A stretch of 56,556 nucleotides of DNA from NCBI GenBank assembly GCA_964555675.1, contig CAZKTU010000012.1, positions 1-56,556 on the forward strand. Reading direction: 5' to 3'. Source of the stretch: CAIWXH01 sp964555675. Its GTDB lineage: Bacteria > Chloroflexota > Chloroflexia > Chloroflexales > Chloroflexaceae. Of the stretch, positions 34,119 to 46,098 are shown in pieces. How positions within the stretch are numbered: position 1 is the first letter of the stretch; the number at the start of each line of letters is the position of its first letter. The notes beneath the pieces were generated by a model. The model saw only the letters and a list, made by a program, of their open reading frames with translations, was not told where the DNA came from and ran no database searches. A program made the translations under genes and the position numbers.

Positions 34119-36476
34119 ATGAGTACACCTGCCGAGGTTCGCAACGGCATGCGCTGGATTCGGGCCGACCTGCACATTCATACGCCTGCATCTGAGGATT
34201 ACGCCGAGCCGGAGATTACCTATCTCGATATCCTTCAGGAAGCCGAGCGACGCGACCTCGAGATTATCGCCTTCACCGACCATAATACTGTCCACGGCTA
34301 CGAGCAGTTCCACCGCGAGCTGGATTTTCTTAAGGCCCTCGAGTCGGCTGGCCGCCTCACCGCCGATGAGCAGGCCCGGCTCGCCGAGTACCGCCGCCTT
34401 CTCGACAAGATCGCCGTGCTGCCGGGGTTCGAGTTTACCTCTCACTTTGGCGCCCACATCCTGGGAATCTTCCCGCCCAACCGGCCGATCAGCCTGATCG
34501 AGGCCACCCTCCTGCAGCTCGGCGTCCCCCACGAGCAGCTCAAGGCCGGCGTGTGCGGCGTCAGCAATACGCGCCACGTCACCGAGGCCTACGAGATCAT
34601 CAGCCGCGCCGGCGGCATCGTGGTCGCGCCCCACGTCAACGGCCCCAACGGCGTGGTCACCGAGACCCTGCGCATGGGCACCAGCGGCCAGTCGCGCATC
34701 GCCGTCTCCCAGAGCGCCTTCCTCCACGCCCTCGAGTTCGTGAACTTCTACACCGACCACGAGAAGTTCACCTCGCCCGGCTTCTATAACGGCAAGACCG
34801 AGCACTACGAGCGGCGCATGTTCTGCATCCAGGGCAGCGACGCTCACCGCCTGCGCCGTCTGCCCAACGGCGACGCCCAGGTCCAGCACAAGCACGGTAT
34901 CGGCGACCGCTACGTCGAGCTGCTGCTCCCCAACAATAGCTTCGACTCGCTCAAGGCGCTGCTCACCACCCAGGAGTTCGACCGGGTGCGCGTGCCCAAG
35001 CGCGACCAGAAGCAGTGGGCCGTCGACGCCGTGCGTTTCGGCGGGGCCACCGAGCGCCAGGTCCTGCGGGCCGTCGGCGACGACGCCCAGTCGGCCTATA
35101 GCCTCTGGACCGACGTGGCCGCCCTCGCCAATACCGGCGGCGGTGTGCTCGTGATCGGCTGCGAGCCCGGCGGCAAGGTCGTCGGGGTGAGTCGGCCCGA
35201 CCAGGTCAGCGAGGCCCTGCGCCGCGGCGTCTCAGAGCAGATCACCCCCCAGCCCTACCTCTCCTTCGAGCTGATGAGCTACGAGGGCCACGACATGATG
35301 CGCGTCGAGGTCAAGGCCGTCGAGCCGCCGCCATTCGTGGGCGCCAACGGGGCGATCTATGTCCGCCGCGACGGCGAGACCGCCTACGCCGACCGCGGCG
35401 AGATCATCCAGCTCTGCCGGCGCGCCCTCGCCGAGGGGGCTTCGTCGCCCCTCGACAACGGCCAGGACCTCGACCTGCCCCGCTCGGGGGTCGAGATTGT
35501 CAGCGCCCAAAAGCGCGGCGGGGTCTGGCTCTACGAGGTGCGCGACCTGCGCACCACCGCGGGCGTCACCCGCGATCGCGCCCAGGGCCTCTGGGCCTAC
35601 GCGATCAGCCGCCACGAGGATCTGCGCGACGGCCGGATCGATTTGCAGAGCCAGGTCAAGTGGAAGGGTCGCCTCGGCCTCTGGCGGGCCTACCGCCAGG
35701 GCAGTCGCACCAAGTACGACCTCGTCCACCGCGACGCCAACGGCGTGATGGACCATATCTTCTTCGGGGTCAGCGACTGGGGCCTCAGCGACGCCTGGGC
35801 CGCCCTGCTCAGCGAGCGCAACGGCGACGCGGTCGAGCAAGAGCCCCAGGCCTTCGAGCAGGCCGACGAGGCCCCGCCGCCCCCAGCCCTCGAGGAGCCG
35901 ACCACCACCGCCGAGGCCCCGCTGCCCGAGCCTACGGCCTGGGGCGAGCGGCGCATCCGCTGGCGCGGCCGCGGCGGCCTGGCCGCCATCTCGCGCGATG
36001 AGGCCGGGGTCGCCCGCTTCGATCTGGTCATGAAGGACAAGGACGGCGGCGGCCAGCAGACCTACCCCGGCGTCGCCCTCGAGAAGCTCACCGAGGCCTG
36101 GCTCGGCCTGGTCCGCGTGCCTCGCCCGCGCACCGGCATCGAGGTGATCAGCGCCACACGCGGCGAGGACGGCGAGTGGCAGTATGTCTTCCGCAACCTG
36201 CGCACCGGCGACGTCAGCGGGGTGCCCTGGCGCCTCCAGGATATCGAGCCCGGCACGGTGCGCGAGTACGCCGCCCGCATGTTCCAGCAGGATATGCCCC
36301 TCGACGAGGAGAAGGTGCGCTGGTGGGGCAATATCGGCTACCTGCGCCCCATGCGCAGCCAGGTCGACCTGGTCTTCGTCGACGAGCAGGGCGAGACCCA
36401 CTTCTACTACGCCGCCCGCCGCGAAGAGCTGACCGGCGAGTGGCGCGAGCTGCTCGAGCTCTACGGCGAGGTCTGA
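34119..36476 (+). CDS. PHP-domain protein fused to AlbA/Schlafen-like domain and new C-terminal repeats
   Basis: The 785-residue protein begins with a PHP-type metal-dependent phosphoesterase domain: DLHIHT (17-22), FTDHNT (near 52), EFTSH (near 108), APHVNG (near 170) and GSDAHR (near 244) supply the metal ligands. Residues about 310-440 match the AlbA_2/divergent Schlafen AAA_4 domain (LANTGGGVLVIG, YVRRDGETAYA). The rest is repeats I do not recognise: two copies of a GxEVxSA...WxYxxRxLRT unit (about 455 and 670) and three of a WxGxxG...DLVxxDxxG unit (about 515, 612, 732). The combination suggests nucleic-acid or nucleotide processing, possibly defence. It is monocistronic with its own promoter and terminator. 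Confidence 0.8.
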   Translation: MSTPAEVRNGMRWIRADLHIHTPASEDYAEPEITYLDILQEAERRDLEIIAFTDHNTVHGYEQFHRELDFLKALESAGRLTADEQARLAEYRRLLDKIAVLPGFEFTSHFGAHILGIFPPNRPISLIEATLLQLGVPHEQLKAGVCGVSNTRHVTEAYEIISRAGGIVVAPHVNGPNGVVTETLRMGTSGQSRIAVSQSAFLHALEFVNFYTDHEKFTSPGFYNGKTEHYERRMFCIQGSDAHRLRRLPNGDAQVQHKHGIGDRYVELLLPNNSFDSLKALLTTQEFDRVRVPKRDQKQWAVDAVRFGGATERQVLRAVGDDAQSAYSLWTDVAALANTGGGVLVIGCEPGGKVVGVSRPDQVSEALRRGVSEQITPQPYLSFELMSYEGHDMMRVEVKAVEPPPFVGANGAIYVRRDGETAYADRGEIIQLCRRALAEGASSPLDNGQDLDLPRSGVEIVSAQKRGGVWLYEVRDLRTTAGVTRDRAQGLWAYAISRHEDLRDGRIDLQSQVKWKGRLGLWRAYRQGSRTKYDLVHRDANGVMDHIFFGVSDWGLSDAWAALLSERNGDAVEQEPQAFEQADEAPPPPALEEPTTTAEAPLPEPTAWGERRIRWRGRGGLAAISRDEAGVARFDLVMKDKDGGGQQTYPGVALEKLTEAWLGLVRVPRPRTGIEVISATRGEDGEWQYVFRNLRTGDVSGVPWRLQDIEPGTVREYAARMFQQDMPLDEEKVRWWGNIGYLRPMRSQVDLVFVDEQGETHFYYAARREELTGEWRELLELYGEV

Positions 36477-36488
36477 GCCGGCTTCAGG

Positions 36489-36523
36489 GAGGTGTGGAGG
36501 GCCATCCCTCCACACCTCTTTTT
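36489..36523. terminator. Strong bidirectional terminator
   Basis: A perfect 13-bp stem (GAGGTGTGGAGGG with its complement) around CCAT is followed by TTTTT. It sits between the convergent PHP-domain and symporter genes. Confidence 0.9.
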
Positions 36524-36526
36524 GTG

Positions 36527-38742
<2,216 letters not shown>

Positions 38743-38746
<4 letters not shown>

Positions 38747-39923
38747 GGCGTCTCGATCACTTCAGGCTGTGGGGGCGGCTCTTCGGCCACCTCGACGACG
38801 ACGGGGGCCAGGGGCACGCTGAAGCAGAAGCTGGCGCCCTTGCCCTGCCCCTCGCTCTCGGCCCAGATCTCGCCGCCCTGGGCGTAGACCAGGTGGCGGG
38901 CGATCGCCAGGCCGATCCCGCTGCCGCCGCTCTGGCGGGCCCGCGATTTGTCGACCCGGTAGAAGCGCTCGAAGACGTGGGGCAGGTGCTCGGCGCTGAT
39001 GCCCACCCCCGTGTCGCGCACCGCCACCACCACCATCTGATCCTGGTAGGCCGCCCTGACCAGCACGCGGCCCTCGCTCGGCGTGTAGCGGTAGGCGTTC
39101 GAGAGGATGTTGATCAGCACCTGGTTGATGCGGTCGGGGTCGGCCCAGACGTGGGGCAGATTGCTCTCGACCTCGAGATTCAGGGTCACATGGTTGGCGG
39201 CGAAGACCGGCTCGAACTGGGCTACCACACCCTGGAGGACCTCCTCGAGGTCGGTGCGGCGGGCCACGACGGGCAGCTGGCCCGCCTCGACCCGCGAGAG
39301 CAGCTCGAGGTCTTCGATCAGGCGCTGGAGCCGGCTGGTCTCGTTGAGGATCAGGCTGAAGGTCTGGGTGCTGGGCTTGATCACCCCGTCGAGCAGCCCC
39401 TCCATATAGCCGCCGATCGTGGCGAGGGGCGTGCGCAGCTCGTGGGTCACGTCGGCCAGCAGGGCCAGGCGGCGTCGCTCGGTCGTGTCGAGGGCGTCGG
39501 CCAGCTGGTTGACGCTCTGCGAGAGCTGGGCGATCTCGTCGTCGCTCGAGATGCGCGTCCGCTCGCGGTAGTAGCCCTCGGCCAGGCGCCGGCTGACCGT
39601 CGAGAGGGTCAGCAGGGGCTCGACGATGCGCCGCGAGACGAACAGGCTGACCACGATCGCCGCGGCCAGGGCGGCGAAGCCGCTGACGAAGAGGGCCTGC
39701 TGCACCACGGTCTGGAACTGCTGGAGCAGCGGGGTCTGGGCCGCGACGGCGGCCGGGTCGAGCTGCCCGGTCTCGGCGGCGGCCGAGCCCAGGGTCAGGG
39801 GGGCGGCGTTGACCAGGCCCAGGCTGGCGAGGAAGGTGGCCGTAGCCAGCAGGACCACGTCGGCGATCACCACGATGATCAGGTGCGACATGAACAGCTT
39901 CCAGCGGAGCTGGTTGTACCACC

Positions 39924-39927
<4 letters not shown>
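38743..39927 (-). CDS. Membrane sensor histidine kinase (HAMP-HisKA-HATPase)
   Basis: The 394-residue kinase has two membrane helices (about 12-38 and 78-98) flanking a short external loop, then HAMP (about 98-150), the HisKA helix with phospho-His in DVTHELRTPLATIGG (near 165), and a HATPase domain with N box NILSNAYRYTP, G1 DTGVGIS and G2 GSGIGLAI. The small sensor loop suggests sensing within the membrane or through the partner transporter. Both ends overlap neighbours by four bases (ATGA), giving a regulator-kinase-symporter operon. Confidence 0.94.
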
Positions 39928-40628
<701 letters not shown>

Positions 40629-40682
40629 CGCAGCACCTCACGCGGCTGTGCGGACTATGTGCTTGGAGGCCGATTGTGGCGT

Positions 40683-40691
40683 ACTATACCA
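40683..40691 (-). promoter_or_regulatory. Extended -10 promoter of the regulator-kinase-symporter operon
   Basis: On the minus strand TGG is directly followed by TATAGT, about 55 bases before the ATG at 40628. Confidence 0.45.
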
Positions 40692-40749
40692 CTTCTGGCG
40701 CGGCTGTGGGGAGCGATTGCCGGACCTTAACCGCGGCCGCTGCGACGCC

Positions 40750-41166
40750 CTAGAGGCCTGCCATCCCTAGTAGCCTGGCCCACTGCTCGGCGCTGACCGG
40801 CACCACCGAGAGGCGGCCCTGGCGCACGAGGGCGAAGTCGGCGAAGAAAGGGTCGGCCTTGATCGCCGCCAGGCCGACCGCCGCAGGCAGGGGCCCCACC
40901 GCGCGTACGTCGACGACGACCAGCTTCGGGTCGTCCAGCTTGGGGTCAGGGTAGGGGCCGCTGACCACCTCGGCCAGGCCAACTGCCCGCCGCTCGTCGC
41001 CGGTATGGTAGATCAGGGCCTCGTCGCCGGGGGCCATCTGTCGCATGTGGAGCAGCGCTGCATTGTTCGCCACGCCATCCCAGACGGTGACCTCGTCGCG
41101 GGCCAGGTCGGCGTAGCTGTAGGCCTCGGGCTCGGTCTTGAGCAGCCAGTACTGTTTGCCACTCAT
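40750..41166 (-). CDS. EVE-domain protein (PUA-like fold)
   Basis: The 138-residue protein is a complete EVE domain: YWLLKTEPEAYSYADL at the start, VTVWDGVANNAALLHMRQM, GDEALIYHTGDERRAVGLAEV, and DPFFADFALVRQGRLSVVPV. EVE domains bind modified nucleotides in DNA or RNA and occur in housekeeping THYN1-like proteins and in defence proteins. Here it stands alone. The start at 41166 begins the conserved part. Confidence 0.92.
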   Translation of the reverse strand: MSGKQYWLLKTEPEAYSYADLARDEVTVWDGVANNAALLHMRQMAPGDEALIYHTGDERRAVGLAEVVSGPYPDPKLDDPKLVVVDVRAVGPLPAAVGLAAIKADPFFADFALVRQGRLSVVPVSAEQWARLLGMAGL

Positions 41167-41205
41167 GGCTTTCCGTCTCTGTGTTGTACTCTTTCGCGTG
41201 GGCCT

Positions 41206-41214
41206 ATTATAGCA
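41206..41214 (-). promoter_or_regulatory. Extended -10 promoter for EVE gene
   Basis: On the minus strand TGC is followed by a perfect TATAAT, about 40 bases before the start at 41166. Confidence 0.55.
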
Positions 41215-41290
41215 GCGCCCGAGCCCCTCGCCCAGCGCGCACTTTTGGTCGTATATCAAACAAATGTGCGGTAGCTATAGCGCTTGCCTG

Positions 41291-41299
41291 TGCTATAAT
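41291..41299 (+). promoter_or_regulatory. Extended -10 promoter for J-domain gene
   Basis: TGC followed by TATAAT, about 66 bases before the ATG at 41366. No clear -35, as is usual for extended -10 sites. Confidence 0.55.
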
Positions 41300-41365
41300 G
41301 CCAAAGTTAACGCAGATTTTTAGGGCCTCCCCTGCGGCGCGGCAGGGCCGCCTGAGCGAGCGGGC

Positions 41366-42742
41366 ATGGACGATTTCGAGCAGCTCGACTACTATCGCCT
41401 TCTCGACGTCAGCCGGAGCGCCACGGCCGACGAGATCAAGCGCGCCTACAGGCAGCAGATGGCCCGCTTTCACCCTGACCGCTTCGCCGGCGCCCCCGAC
41501 GACGAGCAGGCCTACGCGAGCCGCCGCGCCCGCCGCCTCAACGAGGCCTACGCCGTCCTGAGCGACTTCAACGAGCGCACGGCCTATAATCGTACGCTCG
41601 CCGTCGCGCCGCGCCCCCCGACTCGCTCCCCCGCCGGGGCGGCCGCCCCGCCCCCTCACCGCGACCACGTGGGCGAGCTGTACCAGCAGGCGCGCGATCA
41701 TCTCAGGGCCGGCCGGCACCTGCAGGCGGCGGCAACCCTGCGCGAGCTGCAGCAGCTCAACCCCTTCTACAAAGACAGCGCCGACCTGCTCGCCGAGGCC
41801 GAGGCCGCGATCAGGCGCCAGGCCGCCCCGCGCAGGGCCGAGGCCCAGCCTGCCGCGGCGCCCCCAACCGATCGCGGGCGACGCGCCCTGGTGGCCGGGG
41901 GCATGGGCGCGGTGGTCCTGGTCGGACTGGGGGCTGTCGGCTGGGCCCTGCGCGGCCGCGCCGCCGGCGTCACCCTGGGCTCGCCCACGCTGATCCCGCA
42001 GCCCGCGGGCGGCGCCGAGCCGGGGGTGGCCACGGCCCCGCCCGCCAGCACCGGCGCGTCTGCGGCGCCTGCCTCGCCCACAGCGCCGGCCCCCCAGCCT
42101 AGCGCCACCGTCGCGCCGTCTGCGGCCCCGCCCACAGCTCCGCCCAGCGCGGTCGCCTCGCCCAGCGCGGCCGCCTCGCCCAGCGCGGCCCCGACCCTCG
42201 CCGAAGAGGGCGAACTGCTCTACGCCGAGGACTTTCGCTCGGGGCGCGGCTGGCCCACCCTCAGCGGCGGCGGCTGGAGCGTCGGCTTCGCCCCGGACGG
42301 CTACAGGATCACGGCGATCCCGGGCTCGGGCAACATCTGGGCCTTCAGCACCTCGCCGGCGGGCTCCGACTTCCTACTCGCGGTCGACGTGGTCGCCGAG
42401 GGCGGCCTGGCCGGCCTGCTGCTGCGCTACAGCGACGCCGGCTACATGGCCTTCTTTGTGAACCCCGCCCTCGGCAGCTACAGGCTCGAGCGCCGCGACG
42501 GCGCGGGCGAGCAGGTGCTGATCGAAGAGGGCCACCCGGCCATCGCCGCCGGCCCAGGCGCGAGCAACCGCCTCGCAGCGCGCCTCGTCGGCGCGGCCCT
42601 GGCCCTGCGCGTCAACGGCCAGCCCGTCTACGACCTCGAGGCCGACCGCCCGCCCCCGTCGCCCCAGTACGGGCTGGTGGCCGTCGCTCGCGAAGACGAG
42701 GTGGTCGCGACCTTCAGCAACCTCGCGATCCGCAGCGTGTGA
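41366..42742 (+). CDS. J-domain membrane protein with external lectin-like domain
   Basis: The 458-residue protein starts with a J domain (about 5-75) with DYYRLLDVSRSATADEIKRAYR-like helices and an intact HPD in FHPDRF (near 35). A helical segment with tetratricopeptide-like character (about 98-150) follows, then one membrane helix (about 173-193), an A/P/S-rich linker (about 200-275) and a C-terminal beta domain (about 285-458) with LLLRYSDAGYMAFFVN and YGLVAVAREDE that resembles LamG/DUF1080 jelly-roll folds. The J domain would lie in the cytoplasm, the lectin-like domain outside. A link between Hsp70 recruitment and an external domain is unusual. Confidence 0.8.
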   Translation: MDDFEQLDYYRLLDVSRSATADEIKRAYRQQMARFHPDRFAGAPDDEQAYASRRARRLNEAYAVLSDFNERTAYNRTLAVAPRPPTRSPAGAAAPPPHRDHVGELYQQARDHLRAGRHLQAAATLRELQQLNPFYKDSADLLAEAEAAIRRQAAPRRAEAQPAAAPPTDRGRRALVAGGMGAVVLVGLGAVGWALRGRAAGVTLGSPTLIPQPAGGAEPGVATAPPASTGASAAPASPTAPAPQPSATVAPSAAPPTAPPSAVASPSAAASPSAAPTLAEEGELLYAEDFRSGRGWPTLSGGGWSVGFAPDGYRITAIPGSGNIWAFSTSPAGSDFLLAVDVVAEGGLAGLLLRYSDAGYMAFFVNPALGSYRLERRDGAGEQVLIEEGHPAIAAGPGASNRLAARLVGAALALRVNGQPVYDLEADRPPPSPQYGLVAVAREDEVVATFSNLAIRSV

Positions 42743-42767
42743 TCCCTCAGCGGCCCGGAGTCCGCGC

Positions 42768-44012
42768 CTACTGCCGCACCCACAGCCCCAGCACCCCGTC
42801 CGATTGGCGGCGCGGCTCGCCGCCGGCCACGTCGAGGGCGTAGACCCCGTCGTCGCTGGCGTAGACGATGCTCTTGCCGTCGGGCGACCAGAGGTCGAGC
42901 GAGATGGCGTAGGCGTCGAAGAAGCCCACCAGGGCCGCGAAGGCCTGGCTCGGCGTGAAGCTGGCCAGGTCGCGCACCTCGCCGCTCGCGCGGTCGACCA
43001 GGTGCCAGGTGAACTGGGGCGGGCGGCCCTCGCCGCGCTCGAAGGTGAGGTAGGCGATCTGCGACCCGTCGGGCGACCAGAAGAAGGCCGGGATGGCCTC
43101 GTCGGGCCGCGAGAGGGTGCGCACCTCGCCGCCGGCCCCGTCGACCAGCTTGAGGGCCCCGAAGCCGTCGGGCCCGACCGTGATGTAGGCCAGGTGGTCG
43201 CTCTGGGGGGCCCGCGAGAAGAGGATGGCCGCCTGCTTCTCGCTGGCCACGGCCGCGGGCGCGCTGCCGTCGGCCGAGACGCGGGTGAGCACGCTCTCGA
43301 CCGCGTTGGGCGTCAGGTCGCCGCTGACCGCAGGCTGGGCCACGTAGAAGAAGGTCCGCCCGTCCTGGCTCCAGGCCGGGGCCTGAAAGAAGCCGGTGTC
43401 GTCGAGCTCGCTCAGGGGATCGGGGTTGCCCGGCTCGTAGGTGGCGACGCGGCCCCGCACGCCATTGCCGCCGCCGGTGTGCAGCAGGAGTGTGCTGCCG
43501 TCGGGCCGCCAGGCGAAGTAGGTCGAGCCGGCCGCCGTGCCGATCAGGTCGGCCTCGCTCGAGCCGTCGGCGGGCACGATATGCACGCCCAGGCCGCCGC
43601 TGCTGCGGTTGCTCAGGAACGAGACATTGCGGCCGTCGGGCGACCAGGCCGCGTAGAGGGGCGGATTGTCGCTGCTGCGGTAGAGCTCGGTGCGCTCGCC
43701 GGTGCTCAGATCCAGACTCGAGAGGGCCGTGCCCTCGTCGTCCTCGCTGATGTAGACGATGCGCCGGCCGTCGCTGGCCGCGCTCGGGTAGCGGAACAGC
43801 TCGGGGCTGACATCCTCGGCCAGGGTGCGGCCGTTGCCCTGGGCGTCGAGCATCTTCAGGCTGCGATCCTCGCCCAGCACCAGCAGGGCCTGGCTCGCCT
43901 CGTCGCCGCGAGTGAAGCGCCAGAGGGCCAGACCGGCCACGCCGGCCCCCGCCAGCACGATAAAGACTGACAGAAGCCCGATCAGCGCCACGAGGGCCCG
44001 CCGCATGGTCAT
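42768..44012 (-). CDS. Membrane-anchored TolB-like beta-propeller protein
   Basis: The 414-residue protein has one N-terminal helix (about 5-33) and then repeated propeller blades with the PD40-type pattern: AAWSPDGRNVSFLSN, FAWRPDGSTLLLH, AWSQDGRTFFYV, FFWSPDGSQIAYLT and LWSPDGKSIVYAS. It is probably a six- or seven-bladed propeller outside the membrane, used for protein or ligand contact. It is not linked to a Pal/Tol system here. A second ATG two codons on is possible. AAAGGAA precedes the start. Confidence 0.85.
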   Translation of the reverse strand: MTMRRALVALIGLLSVFIVLAGAGVAGLALWRFTRGDEASQALLVLGEDRSLKMLDAQGNGRTLAEDVSPELFRYPSAASDGRRIVYISEDDEGTALSSLDLSTGERTELYRSSDNPPLYAAWSPDGRNVSFLSNRSSGGLGVHIVPADGSSEADLIGTAAGSTYFAWRPDGSTLLLHTGGGNGVRGRVATYEPGNPDPLSELDDTGFFQAPAWSQDGRTFFYVAQPAVSGDLTPNAVESVLTRVSADGSAPAAVASEKQAAILFSRAPQSDHLAYITVGPDGFGALKLVDGAGGEVRTLSRPDEAIPAFFWSPDGSQIAYLTFERGEGRPPQFTWHLVDRASGEVRDLASFTPSQAFAALVGFFDAYAISLDLWSPDGKSIVYASDDGVYALDVAGGEPRRQSDGVLGLWVRQ

Positions 44013-44047
44013 ACCCGTTCCTTTCCGGCTGCCAGGGGGAATGAATC

Positions 44048-44053
44048 ATTATA
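44048..44053 (-). promoter_or_regulatory. Putative -10 box for propeller gene
   Basis: On the minus strand this reads TATAAT, about 35 bases before the ATG at 44012. No clear -35. Confidence 0.4.
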
Positions 44054-44136
44054 GCCGGAATTGACGGCGCGGGGGGCCGGGTATTTGGGTCAGGGCTGGT
44101 ACAACGCCTGACAATCGGCACTTCGCCTCACCGACC

Positions 44137-45063
44137 TCAGCGCTCCCGCAGGAGCTCGACGCCGCGGCTCTCGAGGCCGAAGCTCAGGCTCAGGCTACCC
44201 TCGGCGCAGACGTTGATGCAGTTCTGACAGAGGATGCACTCGGTCGAGAGCACGCGCAGGTGCTGGCGTGTGTAGTCAGCAACCTTGATGTCCATCGGGC
44301 AGACCGCGAGACACTCGAGCTTGCCGTTGCAGCGGGTGGGGTCGCCGCGCACCTTGAGCAATGCGAAGCGGGCCGCCGGCTTGGCCAGCAGCCCGGCCGG
44401 GCAGGCGTACTTGCAGAAGGCCCGGTTGTCCTTCAGGCCGAAGGCCAGGCCCACCCCGAGCAGGTAGTACAGCGCGTTGCCACCCAGGAACCAGACGTAG
44501 GCGCCCAGGGGCCCCGGCCTGTAGGCGAAGCCGAGGGCGAGGACACTCACCAGGGCCACGCTGGCCGCCAGGTGGATGTAGCGCAAGTGTGGCCAGAGGC
44601 CGCCCAGGCGCCCGTCGCTATGCTTGTAGGGCAGCAGGTCGAGGAAGACGGCCGTCCAGCAGGCCCAGCCGCAGTAGATCCGCCCGAAGAGGAGCGGGCC
44701 GAGCAGCTTGGCCAGCAGGAAGTGAAGCGTGGCGGCCCCAAAGACGCCCGCCAGCAGCTCGAAGACCAGGCCCTCGACCTGTACGAGCGACTGCTGGGCG
44801 GCGACGCGGGCGAGGGCCGCCGCGAACAGGCCCACCCCGATCGCCACGGTGACGACCCACCGCTTGCGAATGCGCTTGCCCCGCGGCGCGCCCAGATAGA
44901 GGGCGAGGGCCGGGGCCAGCACACTCCCGAGATACCCGAAGAAGATCAACGGGGCCAGAGAGCCGCTCAGACGCCATGTGAGCAAACCCAGGCCCCAGAG
45001 GGTCGCAGCCACTCCTGCCGACACAGCGAGCCGGATCGGCGCCGCCTCGTTCGATGGCTTCAT
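44137..45063 (-). CDS. NapH/NosR-like membrane polyferredoxin (4Fe-4S)
   Basis: The 308-residue protein has about six membrane helices, cytoplasmic-side Cys motifs IYCGWACW (near 131) and FCKYACPAG (near 217), and a C-terminal ferredoxin-like part. The second cluster motif CILCQNCINVC is complete. The first reads CNGKLECLAVCP, lacking the second of four Cys (Lys instead). Proteins of this type pass electrons from quinol or ferredoxin to a partner reductase. No reductase gene is adjacent. Confidence 0.87.
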   Translation of the reverse strand: MKPSNEAAPIRLAVSAGVAATLWGLGLLTWRLSGSLAPLIFFGYLGSVLAPALALYLGAPRGKRIRKRWVVTVAIGVGLFAAALARVAAQQSLVQVEGLVFELLAGVFGAATLHFLLAKLLGPLLFGRIYCGWACWTAVFLDLLPYKHSDGRLGGLWPHLRYIHLAASVALVSVLALGFAYRPGPLGAYVWFLGGNALYYLLGVGLAFGLKDNRAFCKYACPAGLLAKPAARFALLKVRGDPTRCNGKLECLAVCPMDIKVADYTRQHLRVLSTECILCQNCINVCAEGSLSLSFGLESRGVELLRER

Positions 45064-45296
45064 CGTGGTTCACGGCGTCACGACCGGCAGGGCCGGCCAC
45101 GCCGCGCCATAGCATTGCACAGCTGCCGGCAGTCTAGCGCGAAGCCGGATTGCGCGCGGTGAAGGCCTGGTCCGCACGAGTAAAGATCGCTCCACTGCGT
45201 CCGCGCTCCCGAAACAACGATGGCACGGCCGTCCGAGCCGCCGCGCGCTGCTGTTGAGCGCACGTGGGGCTGGAGCAACGGGCGTGTGGGGGGGGC

Positions 45297-46001
45297 TCAG
45301 GCTCGCCCGGCGCGCAGGGCGCTGATCGAGACGAACTCGAACTCGCGCTCCTTGAGGCTGGCGATAATCGTATCGGTGAACTCGGCCACGGGCGGGCCGC
45401 CGAGGGACTCGTGCAGCACAATCAGCGAGCCGGGCTCGGTCTGCGCGACGACGTGGCGCACCGTAATGAAGGCCGGCCCCACCCAGTGGACGGGCATGAT
45501 GCTGCAGAGCACCGGCTGGTAGCCCCAGGCGCGCATCGAGCTGAGGATGGGGCCGCTGATATGGCCGAAGGGGGGGCGGACATTGGTGATCGTCTGGGGG
45601 TCGATCCCGGCGTGGCTGGCGATCAGCTCGCGGGTGCGGTCGAGCATGGCGTGGAGAGCGTCCCGTTGCTCGAGCAGGAAGGAGCGGTGGCGATAGCCGT
45701 GGATCATCAGCTGATGGCCCGCCGCGGCTGCGGCCGCCACCAGTTCGGGGTGGGCCTCGACGCGCTCGCCCAGCCACGAGAAGGTGGCGACGATCTCGTG
45801 GCGGGCCAGGACCTCGAGCAGGGCGGGGGTGTCGCGGGGGTCGGGGCCGTCGTCGAAGGTGAGGGCGATCTGGCGGACGGCCGGGTTGCCCATCCAGAGG
45901 ATATCGGGGAAGCGTCGGTTAAGCAGCCGCGCCGCGTCATTGAGCGACGCGGCTGCGTAGGCCTCTAGCACCTCGAGCAGGCCCATCCTAGATGCTTCCA
46001 A
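45297..46001 (-). CDS. Polysaccharide deacetylase (NodB-type) family protein
   Basis: The 234-residue protein has NodB motif 1 TFDDGPDPRDTP (near 48), motif 2 HGYRHRS (near 100; the usual H-S/T-xxH is H-x3-H here), motif 3 RPPFGH (near 140) and the closing LIVLHES (near 195). Such enzymes remove N- or O-acetyl groups from cell-wall or capsule glycans. There is no signal peptide, so it may act inside the cell. A second ATG (45986) five codons on is possible. Confidence 0.88.
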   Translation of the reverse strand: MEASRMGLLEVLEAYAAASLNDAARLLNRRFPDILWMGNPAVRQIALTFDDGPDPRDTPALLEVLARHEIVATFSWLGERVEAHPELVAAAAAAGHQLMIHGYRHRSFLLEQRDALHAMLDRTRELIASHAGIDPQTITNVRPPFGHISGPILSSMRAWGYQPVLCSIMPVHWVGPAFITVRHVVAQTEPGSLIVLHESLGGPPVAEFTDTIIASLKEREFEFVSISALRAGRA

Positions 46002-46029
46002 TCTGAAGCTGTGTCACGGGAGGGTCGCA

Positions 46030-46047
46030 GGGAGGGCTTGCCCTCCC
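46030..46047. repeat. GGGAGGGC palindrome
   Basis: Perfect arms with two-base loop, fourth copy of the family at 8632, 21061 and 21121, between two minus-strand genes. Confidence 0.6.
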
Positions 46048-46098
46048 TGAAGAACCCATTTTGTCCTACGGCGTGCCGCACGCATGGCTTGCGAGCAT

